Positions 24,238 through 32,707 of a DNA stretch of 55,127 nt are shown here, in pieces. The position numbers and the translations under genes were made by a program. A model generated the notes under the pieces. It saw nothing but the letters and a program-made list of their open reading frames with translations. It was not told the DNA's origin and searched no databases. The stretch's first letter is position 1; every line of letters begins with the position of its first letter. The DNA is taken from positions 1 through 55,127 of the forward strand of contig CAISEW010000034.1 of assembly GCA_903884455.1 (NCBI GenBank), written 5' to 3'. This DNA comes from an uncultured Chloroflexota bacterium (lineage in GTDB: Bacteria > Chloroflexota > Dehalococcoidia > GIF9 > AB-539-J10).

Positions 24238-25107
24238 TCAGGCAATATGACCTCTGGCTACCAGGTAATCCTTTAACGCTTCCGGCCAGGGTCTCATGTC
24301 ATCCATGCCCAGGAGCCGCAGGTGGGAATTATCCAGCACCGAGTAGCGGGGCCTCCTGGCTTTCTGGGGATACTGGTCTGAAGTTATGGGGACGACCGGA
24401 GTCGTTATGCCAGCCAGCTTAAGTATCTCCGTGGTGAACTGGTACCAGGAGCAGGCGCCTCTGTTGGTGATATGGAATATGCCGTAATAGTCGGTGATCA
24501 TCAGCTGGACTATTTTCCGGGCTAAGTCCACGGTGTAGGTGGGGGAAAAGACCTGGTCATTGACCACCTTGAGCTCATCACGCTCCTTAGCCAGCCTGAG
24601 CATGGTCTCAATGAAGTTACCACCTTTGCCCATGGAGCCGGCAACGCCGAAAAGACCCGAAGTCCTGACGATGAAGTGCCTGAGACAAAAATGGCGAACA
24701 AGGTTTTCCCCAGCAAGCTTGGATTTCCCATAAATGCTAAGGGGGACAGGTGTATCGAATTCGGTGTAGGGAGTAGTTCGGGGCTCAGCCTCGCCGCCGA
24801 AGACGTAGTCTGTGCTGAGGTGGACCAGCCGGGCTCCGAGTTCTTGAGCAACCACAGCGACATTGCGGGCTCCCAGGGCATTCACCGAGAAGGCTTTATC
24901 TTTTTCATCTTCGCAGTCATCAACCCGGACATAGGCGGCGGTATTTATGATTATGCCAGGCTTATATTTGCTGAACGCCTGCTTCACCGAACTCATGTCG
25001 CTGATTTCGATGTCTTTATCGGTGAGCGGGATGAGTTCAAAATCTCGAAGGACTTTACAAAGGTCGGTGCCTAGTTGTCCATTGGCGCCCGTGACTAAGA
25101 CTTTCAT
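24238..25107 (-). CDS. rfbD: dTDP-4-dehydrorhamnose reductase
   Basis: Last step of dTDP-L-rhamnose synthesis: NADPH-dependent reduction of dTDP-4-keto-L-rhamnose. The 289-residue SDR protein starts MKVLVTGANGQLGTDLCKVL. It has HLSTDYVFGG (about residue 96), the catalytic YGKSKLAGENLV (about residue 128) and RTSGLFG. It is the last gene of the rfbA-rfbC-rfbB-rfbD run; its ATG overlaps the rfbB stop (ATGA). Length is normal. The product supplies rhamnose to the glycosyltransferases of this locus. Confidence 0.95.
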   Translation of the reverse strand: MKVLVTGANGQLGTDLCKVLRDFELIPLTDKDIEISDMSSVKQAFSKYKPGIIINTAAYVRVDDCEDEKDKAFSVNALGARNVAVVAQELGARLVHLSTDYVFGGEAEPRTTPYTEFDTPVPLSIYGKSKLAGENLVRHFCLRHFIVRTSGLFGVAGSMGKGGNFIETMLRLAKERDELKVVNDQVFSPTYTVDLARKIVQLMITDYYGIFHITNRGACSWYQFTTEILKLAGITTPVVPITSDQYPQKARRPRYSVLDNSHLRLLGMDDMRPWPEALKDYLVARGHIA

Positions 25108-26108
25108 CTATGAGAATACATTCTCTCGTAATATTTGGCATACTCGCCGCTTTTGATTGACCGCCACCAGGACTCATTCTTTAGATACCAGTCGACGGTA
25201 GCGTTCAAGGCTTTTTCAAAGGAGTAAGCTGGCTTCCAGCCCAGTTCTGTGGTTATCCTGGTGCAATCCACAGCATAGCGGCGGTCGTGGGCCGGACGGT
25301 CGGTAACGAATTGTATCAGGCTCTGTGGTTTGTTCAGCAGCTCCAGCAGCTTGCGGATAAGCTCCAGGTTGGTCTTCTCATTGCCGCCGCCGATATTATA
25401 TATCCCTCCGAGCTGGCCTTTCTGAATGACGGCATCCAGAGCCCGGCAATGGTCACCTACAAAGATCCAGTCCCTGATGTTGAGGCCGTCACCATAGACG
25501 GGGACTGGTTTATTCTCCAGGGCGTTGGTGATAACCAGGGGAATCAACTTCTCGGGAAACTGGTATGGCCCTAAGTTGTTGGTGCAGCGGGTGACGATTG
25601 CGGGTAGATGATGAGTTTTGAAGTAGGCGCGACATAAAAGGTCGGCAGCAGTTTTGCTGGCTGAGTACGGGCTGTTAGGAGACAAAAGTGATTCCTCAGT
25701 AAAGTGGCCGCTATTAATGGAGCCGTAGACTTCATCAGTGGACACCTGGAGAAATCTTTGAATTCCGTGCTTCTTTGCCCCTTCAAGGAGCACCTGGGTC
25801 CCTTTAACATTAGTTTCGATGAATGGCGAGGCGTCCAGGATGCTGCGGTCAACGTGGCTCTCAGCAGCAAAGTTCACAATGACATCGAGTCCCTGGCTCA
25901 GTAGCTTGTCTACCAGCTTCCTATCAGCTATATCTCCCTTGACAAAATGGTAGCCGGGCTGGTCTTGTATATCCTTTAAGTTTTCCAGGTTGCCGGCATA
26001 GGTGAGCTTGTCCAGATTGGTTATCTCCCAATCCGGGTGTTCTTGCCGGATATGGCGAATGAAATTGCTGCCGATGAAGCCCGCGCCGCCGGTGACAAGT
26101 AGCTTCAT
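25104..26108 (-). CDS. rfbB: dTDP-glucose 4,6-dehydratase
   Basis: Converts dTDP-glucose to dTDP-4-keto-6-deoxyglucose with bound NAD+. The 334-residue extended SDR protein has GGAGFIGSNFIRHI, FAAESHVDRSI, the active-site VSTDEVYGSI (Asp and Glu, about residue 122), YSASKTAADLL (Tyr and Lys, about residue 148) and RCTNNLGPYQFPEKLIPLVI. It overlaps rfbC upstream and rfbD downstream by 4 bp each. Besides rhamnose, its keto product could feed the DegT aminotransferase at 13526-14620. Confidence 0.96.
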   Translation of the reverse strand: MKLLVTGGAGFIGSNFIRHIRQEHPDWEITNLDKLTYAGNLENLKDIQDQPGYHFVKGDIADRKLVDKLLSQGLDVIVNFAAESHVDRSILDASPFIETNVKGTQVLLEGAKKHGIQRFLQVSTDEVYGSINSGHFTEESLLSPNSPYSASKTAADLLCRAYFKTHHLPAIVTRCTNNLGPYQFPEKLIPLVITNALENKPVPVYGDGLNIRDWIFVGDHCRALDAVIQKGQLGGIYNIGGGNEKTNLELIRKLLELLNKPQSLIQFVTDRPAHDRRYAVDCTRITTELGWKPAYSFEKALNATVDWYLKNESWWRSIKSGEYAKYYERMYSHR

Positions 26109-26674
26109 TTTGCTTCCTTTGCGTAGTAAAACCTGATATCCGCATTCTTCAGAGAAGGTAATTTTCCGTCTTTTTCGGATAGAATCGGCTCCTTAACAGG
26201 CCACTCGATATTCAGGTCGTCATCATTCCAGATAATACCAGCTTCAGATTCAGCGGAGTAGACATTGGTGGTTTTATATATGACTTCGGCAATTTCTGAA
26301 AGGACACAGAAACCATGGGCAAGGCCTGCTGGAACATAGAGAATATTTTTATTTTCTTCCGATAAGATTACCCCTACCCATTTACCCCAGGTAGGCGAGC
26401 CCTTTCTTATGTCAACGGAGACATCAAATATCTCACCCTTTATCGCCCTCACCAATTTTCCCTGTGCAAAGGGTGGGTTTTGATAATGCAATCCCCTCAG
26501 AACCCCTTTACTGGAATGAGAGTGATTCTCCTGGACGAAATTTCCCTTTATGCCAGCAGTAACAAAATCCGGCATCTTGTATGTTTCCATAAAGAAGCCT
26601 CTCTCATCCTCAAAAACCTTTGGTTCTATCAAGACTACCGCCGGAATCCCTAACCTCTTGAAAACAAATGGCAT
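26105..26674 (-). CDS. rfbC: dTDP-4-dehydrorhamnose 3,5-epimerase
   Basis: Epimerises C3 and C5 of dTDP-4-keto-6-deoxyglucose. The 189-residue cupin has the family blocks FFMETYKMPDF, FVQENHSHSSKGVLRGLHYQ (catalytic His, about residues 47-66), FDVSVDIRKGSPTWGKWVGV and LAHGFCVLSEIAEVIYKTT. Spacing to rfbA upstream is 15 bp and it overlaps rfbB by 4 bp, so the four genes form one operon. Confidence 0.95.
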   Translation of the reverse strand: MPFVFKRLGIPAVVLIEPKVFEDERGFFMETYKMPDFVTAGIKGNFVQENHSHSSKGVLRGLHYQNPPFAQGKLVRAIKGEIFDVSVDIRKGSPTWGKWVGVILSEENKNILYVPAGLAHGFCVLSEIAEVIYKTTNVYSAESEAGIIWNDDDLNIEWPVKEPILSEKDGKLPSLKNADIRFYYAKEAK

Positions 26675-26689
26675 GTTGTTCCTTTGTTC

Positions 26690-27757
26690 CTAGAGTTCTA
26701 CTCTGGCATCATCGCCAACAAAGAGCGTGGTTGCCTTGAAACCATCTCCCCGCCTGGTCACCACTGCACACCGACCGATGACACAGTCACTCAACCGCTC
26801 GATATTGCGAATAGAGCAGTTTTCCAGGACAACCGAGTGTTCCACGCCAGACCGTTCAATAGTCGTTCCCGCAGCAATGCTGGTGAAAGGACCAATATAG
26901 GAGTCCCTGATATGGCAGTTATCACCAATAGATACCGGTCCCCTGACGGTGCTTTTTTCTATGCTTGTTCCTTTTCCGACTTCGACTCTGCCTGCCACCT
27001 GGCTGGCAGCATCAATCTCACCTCTTAAATCCCGTTTCATAAATTCATCAAGGACAATACGGTTAGCTTCCAAGAGGTCATCTTTTTTTCCGGTATCCAG
27101 CCACCAGCCGGTGAGGATGTGACTGCGCACCTTTTTGCCAGAATCAATGAGCTGTTGAATGGTATCGGTTATTTCCAGTTCTCCTCGCCATGAGGGTTTT
27201 ATCCTATCTATCGCCTGGTGTACGTCTCTGGTGAAGAGGTAAACGCCGGGCACTGCCAGATTTGTTTTCGGTTCGCGTGGTTTTTCCACAATCCTGGTTA
27301 TCTCTCCTTTTTCGTTTAGTTCGGCAACGCCGAACAGGCGTGGGTCAGGGACTTCCTTAAGCAGAACAAGTGCATCAACTTTATTCGTAGTAAATTCTTT
27401 AACAAAGCTCCTGACGCCGCCCTGAATAAGATTATCGCCAAGAAACATCAGGAAGGAAGAATCGCCCAGGAAGTCTCGGGCTGTCTTAACAGCATGGGCA
27501 AGACCCAGAGGTTCGGATTGCAAAATGTAGGTAATTTGAGCATTCCACCTTGAACCATCTCCCACCGCTTCCTTAATCCCCTGCCCGGTTTCCGGTGAAA
27601 TAATAATACCAATATCCCTTATTTCAGCCTCAACGACTTGCTCCAAAACGTAGTAAAGTATTGGTTTATTAGCTACCGGAATAAGTTGCTTAGACAGGGT
27701 GTTGGTCAGTGGCTTAAGTCTAGTTCCCTTACCGCCAGCCAATATTAATGCTTTCAT
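26690..27757 (-). CDS. rfbA: Glucose-1-phosphate thymidylyltransferase, long form
   Basis: Activates glucose-1-phosphate with dTTP, the first step to dTDP-rhamnose. The 355-residue protein starts [18 protein letters not shown], the nucleotidyltransferase signature, and has FLGDNLI (metal Asp), [19 protein letters not shown] and [15 protein letters not shown]. From about residue 240 a left-handed beta-helix domain follows ([17 protein letters not shown]). This is the long RmlA form found in archaea, actinobacteria and Chloroflexi rather than the 290-residue enterobacterial form. It is the first gene of the rfb operon; 126 bp separate it from the STT3 stop. Confidence 0.93.
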   Translation of the reverse strand: MKALILAGGKGTRLKPLTNTLSKQLIPVANKPILYYVLEQVVEAEIRDIGIIISPETGQGIKEAVGDGSRWNAQITYILQSEPLGLAHAVKTARDFLGDSSFLMFLGDNLIQGGVRSFVKEFTTNKVDALVLLKEVPDPRLFGVAELNEKGEITRIVEKPREPKTNLAVPGVYLFTRDVHQAIDRIKPSWRGELEITDTIQQLIDSGKKVRSHILTGWWLDTGKKDDLLEANRIVLDEFMKRDLRGEIDAASQVAGRVEVGKGTSIEKSTVRGPVSIGDNCHIRDSYIGPFTSIAAGTTIERSGVEHSVVLENCSIRNIERLSDCVIGRCAVVTRRGDGFKATTLFVGDDARVEL

Positions 27758-27789
27758 TCCAAATGCCGTTCCCTATGGGGTAGTAAATA

Positions 27790-27875
27790 TTATATCACCT
27801 TGTACCGACGTTTCAGCAGGTCCGCAACTAGATGAGAGCCCATATAAATCCCGCCCCACCGGCAATGATAGCTGT
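27790..27875 (-). pseudogene. N-terminal relic of an NAD-dependent epimerase/dehydratase
   Basis: The minus strand reads TAIIAGGAGFI and, after two extra bases, continues as SHLVADLLKRRYKVI. Joined, it is the GxxGxxG Rossmann start of an extended SDR ('GGAGFIGSHLVADLLKRG'). Only about 28 residues remain, with a frameshift. It occupies the gap between STT3 and rfbA and shows that a sugar-nucleotide enzyme gene was once here. Confidence 0.65.
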
Positions 27876-27883
27876 ATTCTTAC

Positions 27884-30253
27884 TCAGGACTCATTTGAGC
27901 CAACATACTCAAAAATCTTCACACTGGGCACTGTCTGTCCATACATTGCTACTGTAGCGTTGGATTGATATACGAGCTCATAGCTGCTCAATTCCTCGAG
28001 AGGCACGATGCTGTTAAAAGGATTATCACCCACTATTCTATAATTTCCCGATGTCTGGTTTGCGACATAAGCTTGAGCATCTTCATAGGTGGGGAAATAT
28101 TGCCCACTGGTGACTTGCTTATACTTCTGTCCTTGATATTCTGTCTCTTCATAAGATATGACTATCGGTTGCGTGGGAGTCACGGCTTTGCCGTCAAAGT
28201 TGTATAGCCTGGCCACAGTAGAGTTGTAGTAAGCGGGGTAGTATAACATTGCCCATTGCCCGCTACTTCCGCTACTCGATGGAGGCAAGTAATAATATTC
28301 GTAAAACTCATCCACGCTCCCACCAGCCCACGCCGCCATGGCATAGAACTTGGAAGTTGCCATTTGATAGTCAATCACCACATATTTCGTACCTTCTTTG
28401 TCCGCGACTTCGTTAGCTGAACTTTCGTTCAGGGCGGTAAAGAACTGGCCGGCTTCCTTAGCCCCAATCTGGCCAGGATTGGCATTGGGTATGCGATGGG
28501 CAATTTGCATTATAAAGTAGCCATAGTCCCACCAGGACATCACGCCATAGGCAGATTCAGGGTACTGGAACGGAGTCTTGTATAGCTTATAATAAAAATC
28601 GGGGTCACCAAAAGGCTCGGGGCTGTTATCCCTCAACCACAGAAGCGAGGTATACCACCCCTCGTCTATAACATAATTTGGTGACCCGGCAAGTGCTTTG
28701 GCCATGGGAATATTGGGGAAAAAGGCCACGAAAAAGATGACTATTCCGACAACGATGACCCTCACCCAGGCACCTCTGGGTTGCATGAATGTTTTTGGCT
28801 TCGCTTTCTCCTTGGCTTTCTTCTCCTTCCTCCTGAATTTTTTAACTGCTCCCACCACTTCTTTAGACTTAGCCAGTAATTTGCGTAGGCCAGCAAGGTC
28901 CAGCATTTTCCAGGAGAAATACCCTGTGAGCAAGGCAGCGTTTACGGCATAGTAATAACCGAAGCGGCGCTGGCTCAGGACTGCTATCAACATTATTATG
29001 CTCCATACCAGAAACAAGGCTTTGTCAGCACTTTTGTCCTTAATAGCAACATAAATAAGCATGCCAATGGAAACAAATGCGATGAAGAAGGAGGCGGTGA
29101 AGTTAGTCCAGGCCATTTGAAAAGTGAAACTGCCATTGGGGAAAAGAAGAGGTTGCACCTCCATGATAGTCAGCGCAGCACCACCCGGGGCGAAGATGAT
29201 GAATTTGCCGAGCATGGACTGAAGCAGAGAGGGATTGATGGCATGAAAAGCAGCAAGACCAATTCCAGCCAGTCCCACTAAGGTCAAGGGATAGTAAACA
29301 GGCTTCCAAGCCTTGCGTGCCATGAGCCGCGAGATAATACTCAAGACTATAGGTACCACTATGGCAATTATCAGAGATACACGATCAATGGTACCTATGT
29401 TGCCAAATATGGGAAGAAGCATGAGGAAGGCAATAAGGAAAACAGGAGTGCCCACAATACACAGATAGTCACTCGATTTATGCCTTAAGTGGTCCACGAT
29501 GAACTGAATCACCAGGTAAGCAAATATGATGAAGATGAAGAGCAGTCCACCTATCCAGAAAAGCAGATAAATACCCAGGAAGACGCCAGCGAGCAGGGTA
29601 TAGACGAGAGGCTTGGTGATAGTCGACCAGTCTCTACTTAGAATGTGGCTGAAGGAAATGTCTCTTTCTCGAGCCCGCTTAATGGCCATTATTAGGAAGA
29701 GCATGAACACGGTGCTGAACAGAGTCTCAGCTACATGGTGGTCGGTAAAGCCAAGCAGGGAACGATGCAGAAATTCGCCGGGCAAGATGGCAACCAGGGC
29801 GGCTGCAATTACGCCCGCCCAGCGGTTAAACAGTTCCTTGCCGATAAAGTACACCGGGATGAGCGTCAGAGTACCCAGAATAGGGGGCACGTAAGCGGCC
29901 ACCACTTCCATGCTATGCAGAGTTGCTGCCCCTCCCTTAACAAGCAGAATAATGACAGCGATAAGCCAGCCGAAGAATGGGCGAGTAAGTCCTCCCCCAC
30001 CACCAGGGTAGAATACGTAGGGGTCAAAGGTATTGTAGTGGGGAAAGTTATGAACCAGAGTTTCTATGTTGCGCATGTAATAGTAGGCATCAGTTTCTCG
30101 GAACCACACCCAGGTATTGTTATTGACAAAAATTTGGTCATGAGGCAGGACAGCACGTAAGTACCATGATATGCCACAGAGAGCCGCTAAAATTATGCCT
30201 ACTATAACTATTGGGAGAAACTTTCGTTTCTGCTCTGGACTTTGCTCGCTCAC
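27884..30253 (-). CDS. STT3/AglB-type oligosaccharyltransferase
   Basis: Would transfer a lipid-linked glycan to Asn in N-x-S/T sequons on the outer face of the membrane. The 789-residue protein has about 13 hydrophobic segments over residues 15-525, including one after a Lys-rich cytoplasmic loop (near 485-505), then a soluble domain. Catalytic motifs are present: RETDAYYYMR (first acidic motif, about residue 52), GFTDHHVAE (second, about residue 168), WWDYG (574-578) and the D..M...KF.AM motif (628-638), the archaeal AglB form. The soluble domain carries four sequons (NES, NST, NQT, NAT). Bacterial STT3 of this type is rare outside Campylobacter PglB. It lies upstream of rfbACBD in the same direction. 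Confidence 0.92.
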   Translation of the reverse strand: MSEQSPEQKRKFLPIVIVGIILAALCGISWYLRAVLPHDQIFVNNNTWVWFRETDAYYYMRNIETLVHNFPHYNTFDPYVFYPGGGGGLTRPFFGWLIAVIILLVKGGAATLHSMEVVAAYVPPILGTLTLIPVYFIGKELFNRWAGVIAAALVAILPGEFLHRSLLGFTDHHVAETLFSTVFMLFLIMAIKRARERDISFSHILSRDWSTITKPLVYTLLAGVFLGIYLLFWIGGLLFIFIIFAYLVIQFIVDHLRHKSSDYLCIVGTPVFLIAFLMLLPIFGNIGTIDRVSLIIAIVVPIVLSIISRLMARKAWKPVYYPLTLVGLAGIGLAAFHAINPSLLQSMLGKFIIFAPGGAALTIMEVQPLLFPNGSFTFQMAWTNFTASFFIAFVSIGMLIYVAIKDKSADKALFLVWSIIMLIAVLSQRRFGYYYAVNAALLTGYFSWKMLDLAGLRKLLAKSKEVVGAVKKFRRKEKKAKEKAKPKTFMQPRGAWVRVIVVGIVIFFVAFFPNIPMAKALAGSPNYVIDEGWYTSLLWLRDNSPEPFGDPDFYYKLYKTPFQYPESAYGVMSWWDYGYFIMQIAHRIPNANPGQIGAKEAGQFFTALNESSANEVADKEGTKYVVIDYQMATSKFYAMAAWAGGSVDEFYEYYYLPPSSSGSSGQWAMLYYPAYYNSTVARLYNFDGKAVTPTQPIVISYEETEYQGQKYKQVTSGQYFPTYEDAQAYVANQTSGNYRIVGDNPFNSIVPLEELSSYELVYQSNATVAMYGQTVPSVKIFEYVGSNES

Positions 30254-30368
30254 TTAAAATTCCCTCAAGAAAAATATCTTGCCCGCCTAAATATCGCCCC
30301 TATTATAAACTTACCACGCCGGATATTACAAGACATCCCATAACCCACTAACTCCTTGAGACAGCCTG

Positions 30369-30398
30369 TTGAACCAGAAGCCAGATTTAACCTATAAT
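30369..30398 (+). promoter_or_regulatory. Promoter placed for leaderless transcription of the rhomboid gene
   Basis: TTGAAC (30369-30374), an 18-bp spacer and TATAAT (30393-30398) are followed six bases later by ATG at 30405. Transcription would start at or beside the A of the start codon, so the mRNA would lack a leader. No ribosome-binding site is seen before the ATG, in agreement. The TTG that extends the frame upstream is the -35 box itself. Confidence 0.6.
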
Positions 30399-30404
30399 TG
30401 CACA

Positions 30405-30977
30405 ATGCGAACTTATCGCGCCGTCAATTTAAATGTCCTGTGGTTTTTAATAGCTCTAAATGTCTTAATCTTCATAATCACTCTGCTAAGACCAGAAGAA
30501 ACAATCTATTTTCTGGGCTTGACACCCGCGTTGCTATCACAACAACCCTGGACCATCATAACCAGCATGTTTGTCCACGGCAGTATTTGGCACATACTAT
30601 TCAATATGATAAGCCTGTATTTTCTGGGAAGCTTCTTCCTCCGGGCAGCGGGGGAGAGAAGCTTCCTGGCAGTATTTTTCCTGGGAGGGCTGGCGGGAAA
30701 TATTCTCTTCGTCCTTCTCGCTAATCCACTTTCAACAGGGATAGGAGCCTCTGGGGCCATTTTTGCCCTCGGTGGAGCCCTGGCAGCAATGGTCCCCAGA
30801 GTGCCAGTCTTTATATTTTTCATCCCTGTCCCCGTGCCCCTCTGGGTAGCAATCCTGATCTTCTTCTTCCTTTCTTTCCTTCCCGGGATAGCCTGGCAAG
30901 CTCACCTTGGGGGTTTGTTGCTGGGGCTTGTAGCGGGTTTCATTTTTAAGAGAAGAAGGCAAATCTATTATCTTTGA
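30405..30977 (+). CDS. Rhomboid-family intramembrane serine protease
   Basis: A 190-residue membrane protein with six predicted helices. The catalytic dyad is Ser116 in TGIGASGAIF and His167 in AWQAHLGGLLLG. The oxyanion-side residues are in FVHGSIWHILFNM (His58, His63, Asn67). These are the core motifs of active rhomboids, which cut single-pass membrane proteins within the bilayer. ATG at 30405 is chosen over an in-frame TTG at 30369, because the latter lies in the promoter. An alpha/beta hydrolase gene follows after 11 bp and is probably co-transcribed. Confidence 0.92.
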   Translation: MRTYRAVNLNVLWFLIALNVLIFIITLLRPEETIYFLGLTPALLSQQPWTIITSMFVHGSIWHILFNMISLYFLGSFFLRAAGERSFLAVFFLGGLAGNILFVLLANPLSTGIGASGAIFALGGALAAMVPRVPVFIFFIPVPVPLWVAILIFFFLSFLPGIAWQAHLGGLLLGLVAGFIFKRRRQIYYL

Positions 30978-30988
30978 CCCTTTGAAAG

Positions 30989-31744
30989 ATGGAGGTAAAA
31001 GAAATTCGCTTGAAAGCCGATGGCCTTGAGCTTGCCGGCGAGCTTCATATTCCGTCAAGAGATAAGGTTCACCCTGCCTTGTGCATCTGCCATGGCATTC
31101 CGGCTGTTCCCCACAACCCCAATGACAGAGGATACACACTGCTGGCGCAGCGCTTCTGCCATGCTGGCTTCGTCACCTTAATTTTTAACTTCTGGGGGAC
31201 GGGAAAGAGCGAAGGTAACTTAGACATCCTGGGCTGGAGTCGAGATTTACAAGCCGCTCTTGATTTCCTGTATGACCTGAAGGAGACGGATAAGACCCGT
31301 TTTTGCTTATTGGGATTTAGCGGAGGGGCAGCAGTTTCCGTTTATACCGCAGCCCATGACCCTAGAATATCTTCAGTGGTAACATGTGCCTGCCCTGCGG
31401 ACTTTCGCTCTCTCCCTCAAAGAGAAACGCCTCTGGACACCATCCAACGGTTTCGCCAAATCGGGGCCATCAGGGATAAAGATTTTCCACCCTCAATAGA
31501 AGAATGGCAAAGAGGATTTGAGACCGTCTCTCCCATCAACTGGATCGATAAAATTTCCCCCCGTCCTCTGCTTTTGGTTCATGGAGATGCCGACGAATTA
31601 ATCCCCCTGGAGCACGCATATAAGCTCTACCAGAAAGCTAAAGAGCCCAAAGAGTTAAAAATAATCCCCGGTGCCAAGCACAAAATGCGCCTGGAAAAGG
31701 CAGCAATGGCTTTTGTTCTGGACTGGCTAAAGGCGCGGTGCTAA
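30989..31744 (+). CDS. Alpha/beta hydrolase (acyl-esterase/peptidase type)
   Basis: A 251-residue cytoplasmic serine hydrolase. The nucleophile is Ser111 in LLGFSGGAAV, the acid is in LLLVHGDADELIPLEHA (about residue 202) and the His in PGAKHKM (about residue 229). The oxyanion region is CICHGIPAVPHN. Similar proteins are annotated as dipeptidyl-peptidase- or acetyl-xylan-esterase-like hydrolases; the substrate is unknown. It follows the rhomboid gene closely with the start ATG in a GAAAGATGG context. Confidence 0.87.
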   Translation: MEVKEIRLKADGLELAGELHIPSRDKVHPALCICHGIPAVPHNPNDRGYTLLAQRFCHAGFVTLIFNFWGTGKSEGNLDILGWSRDLQAALDFLYDLKETDKTRFCLLGFSGGAAVSVYTAAHDPRISSVVTCACPADFRSLPQRETPLDTIQRFRQIGAIRDKDFPPSIEEWQRGFETVSPINWIDKISPRPLLLVHGDADELIPLEHAYKLYQKAKEPKELKIIPGAKHKMRLEKAAMAFVLDWLKARC

Positions 31745-31857
31745 ACCATTCAAAAATTGTAGTTGCCCAATTTATTAGGCGATTGTGCTCAATGAATCAA
31801 ACAACTACAAAAATCATAACGGCCGAGTGTATCTGAAGTTCCGAGCAGATAGTAAGA

Positions 31858-32520
31858 TCACCTACTTTTCACCCCCGTAATTTCAAATCCCATAAACGTT
31901 TTGGCAACTACAGACTCTTTCAAGTTTGACTGATCGAGTATAGAGCGAATCTCGTCAGTAGTATAAGATGCATTTATAGATGATACAAAGCCTGGTTTAA
32001 TCTCTTTAGGTTTAACCATCAATTTCATAAACCTCTTCACAAACAGATTCATATCCCGGCGCATGTCACTTATAAAGTACTTCGCCCCCGGCTTCAACAC
32101 ACGGTAAACTTCGTCGAAAACCCTTATAGGTTGTGACCATTCATGAAGAGAACCATTAGTGAACACGCCATCAAAAGTGTTATCATCAAACGGTATCTGG
32201 TGGGCATCGCCCTTCACATATTTGACTCTACCTTCAAGTTCATATTCCCTGGCATTTCTCTCAGCAATTTTTGTCATTTCAGGACTGATTTCTACAGCTA
32301 GGAGCATTGTACTTTCCGTCTTCTTCAGCCATTCCAGACCAAGATAACCGGGGCCAGGACCAATCTCCAGTGCTAACCCATGCGTTATCCCTGATGTGAT
32401 AATGTGGCCTGTTTCCATCCAACCCTTATCCCTTAAGCTTCGCATCATACTATTATATGCTCGTACATCAAATTCACCCTGTATCCCTTCATCCGTTTCA
32501 ATGATTCTGGGCTTTACCAT
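31858..32520 (-). CDS. Class I SAM-dependent methyltransferase
   Basis: A 220-residue Methyltransf_11/25 protein, probably a small-molecule or quinone-type methyltransferase. Motif I is ALEIGPGPGYLGLEWLKK (about residue 50), followed by LAVEISPEMTKIAE, GDAHQIPFDDNTFDGVFTNG (about residue 104) and EVYRVLKPGAKYFISDMRRD. It is a single gene with 113 and 187 bp of gene-free DNA on either side, so context says nothing about the substrate. Confidence 0.82.
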   Translation of the reverse strand: MVKPRIIETDEGIQGEFDVRAYNSMMRSLRDKGWMETGHIITSGITHGLALEIGPGPGYLGLEWLKKTESTMLLAVEISPEMTKIAERNAREYELEGRVKYVKGDAHQIPFDDNTFDGVFTNGSLHEWSQPIRVFDEVYRVLKPGAKYFISDMRRDMNLFVKRFMKLMVKPKEIKPGFVSSINASYTTDEIRSILDQSNLKESVVAKTFMGFEITGVKSR

Positions 32521-32707
32521 ACTATTGCCTCCATATTATTCTTTGCGCCATTTGTAATGTCGGCTAACCTGTTCATGTCCGAACTTCATTCTATATACCT
32601 TCGTTCGGCAGGCTACTGAAATCCACAGCTTTCCCTACTTCACTCACATAAGCCCTCGGGTAATCAAATCTAGCGGACTCTAGATTCTGTCTGTGTTGCA
32701 ACGAAAG

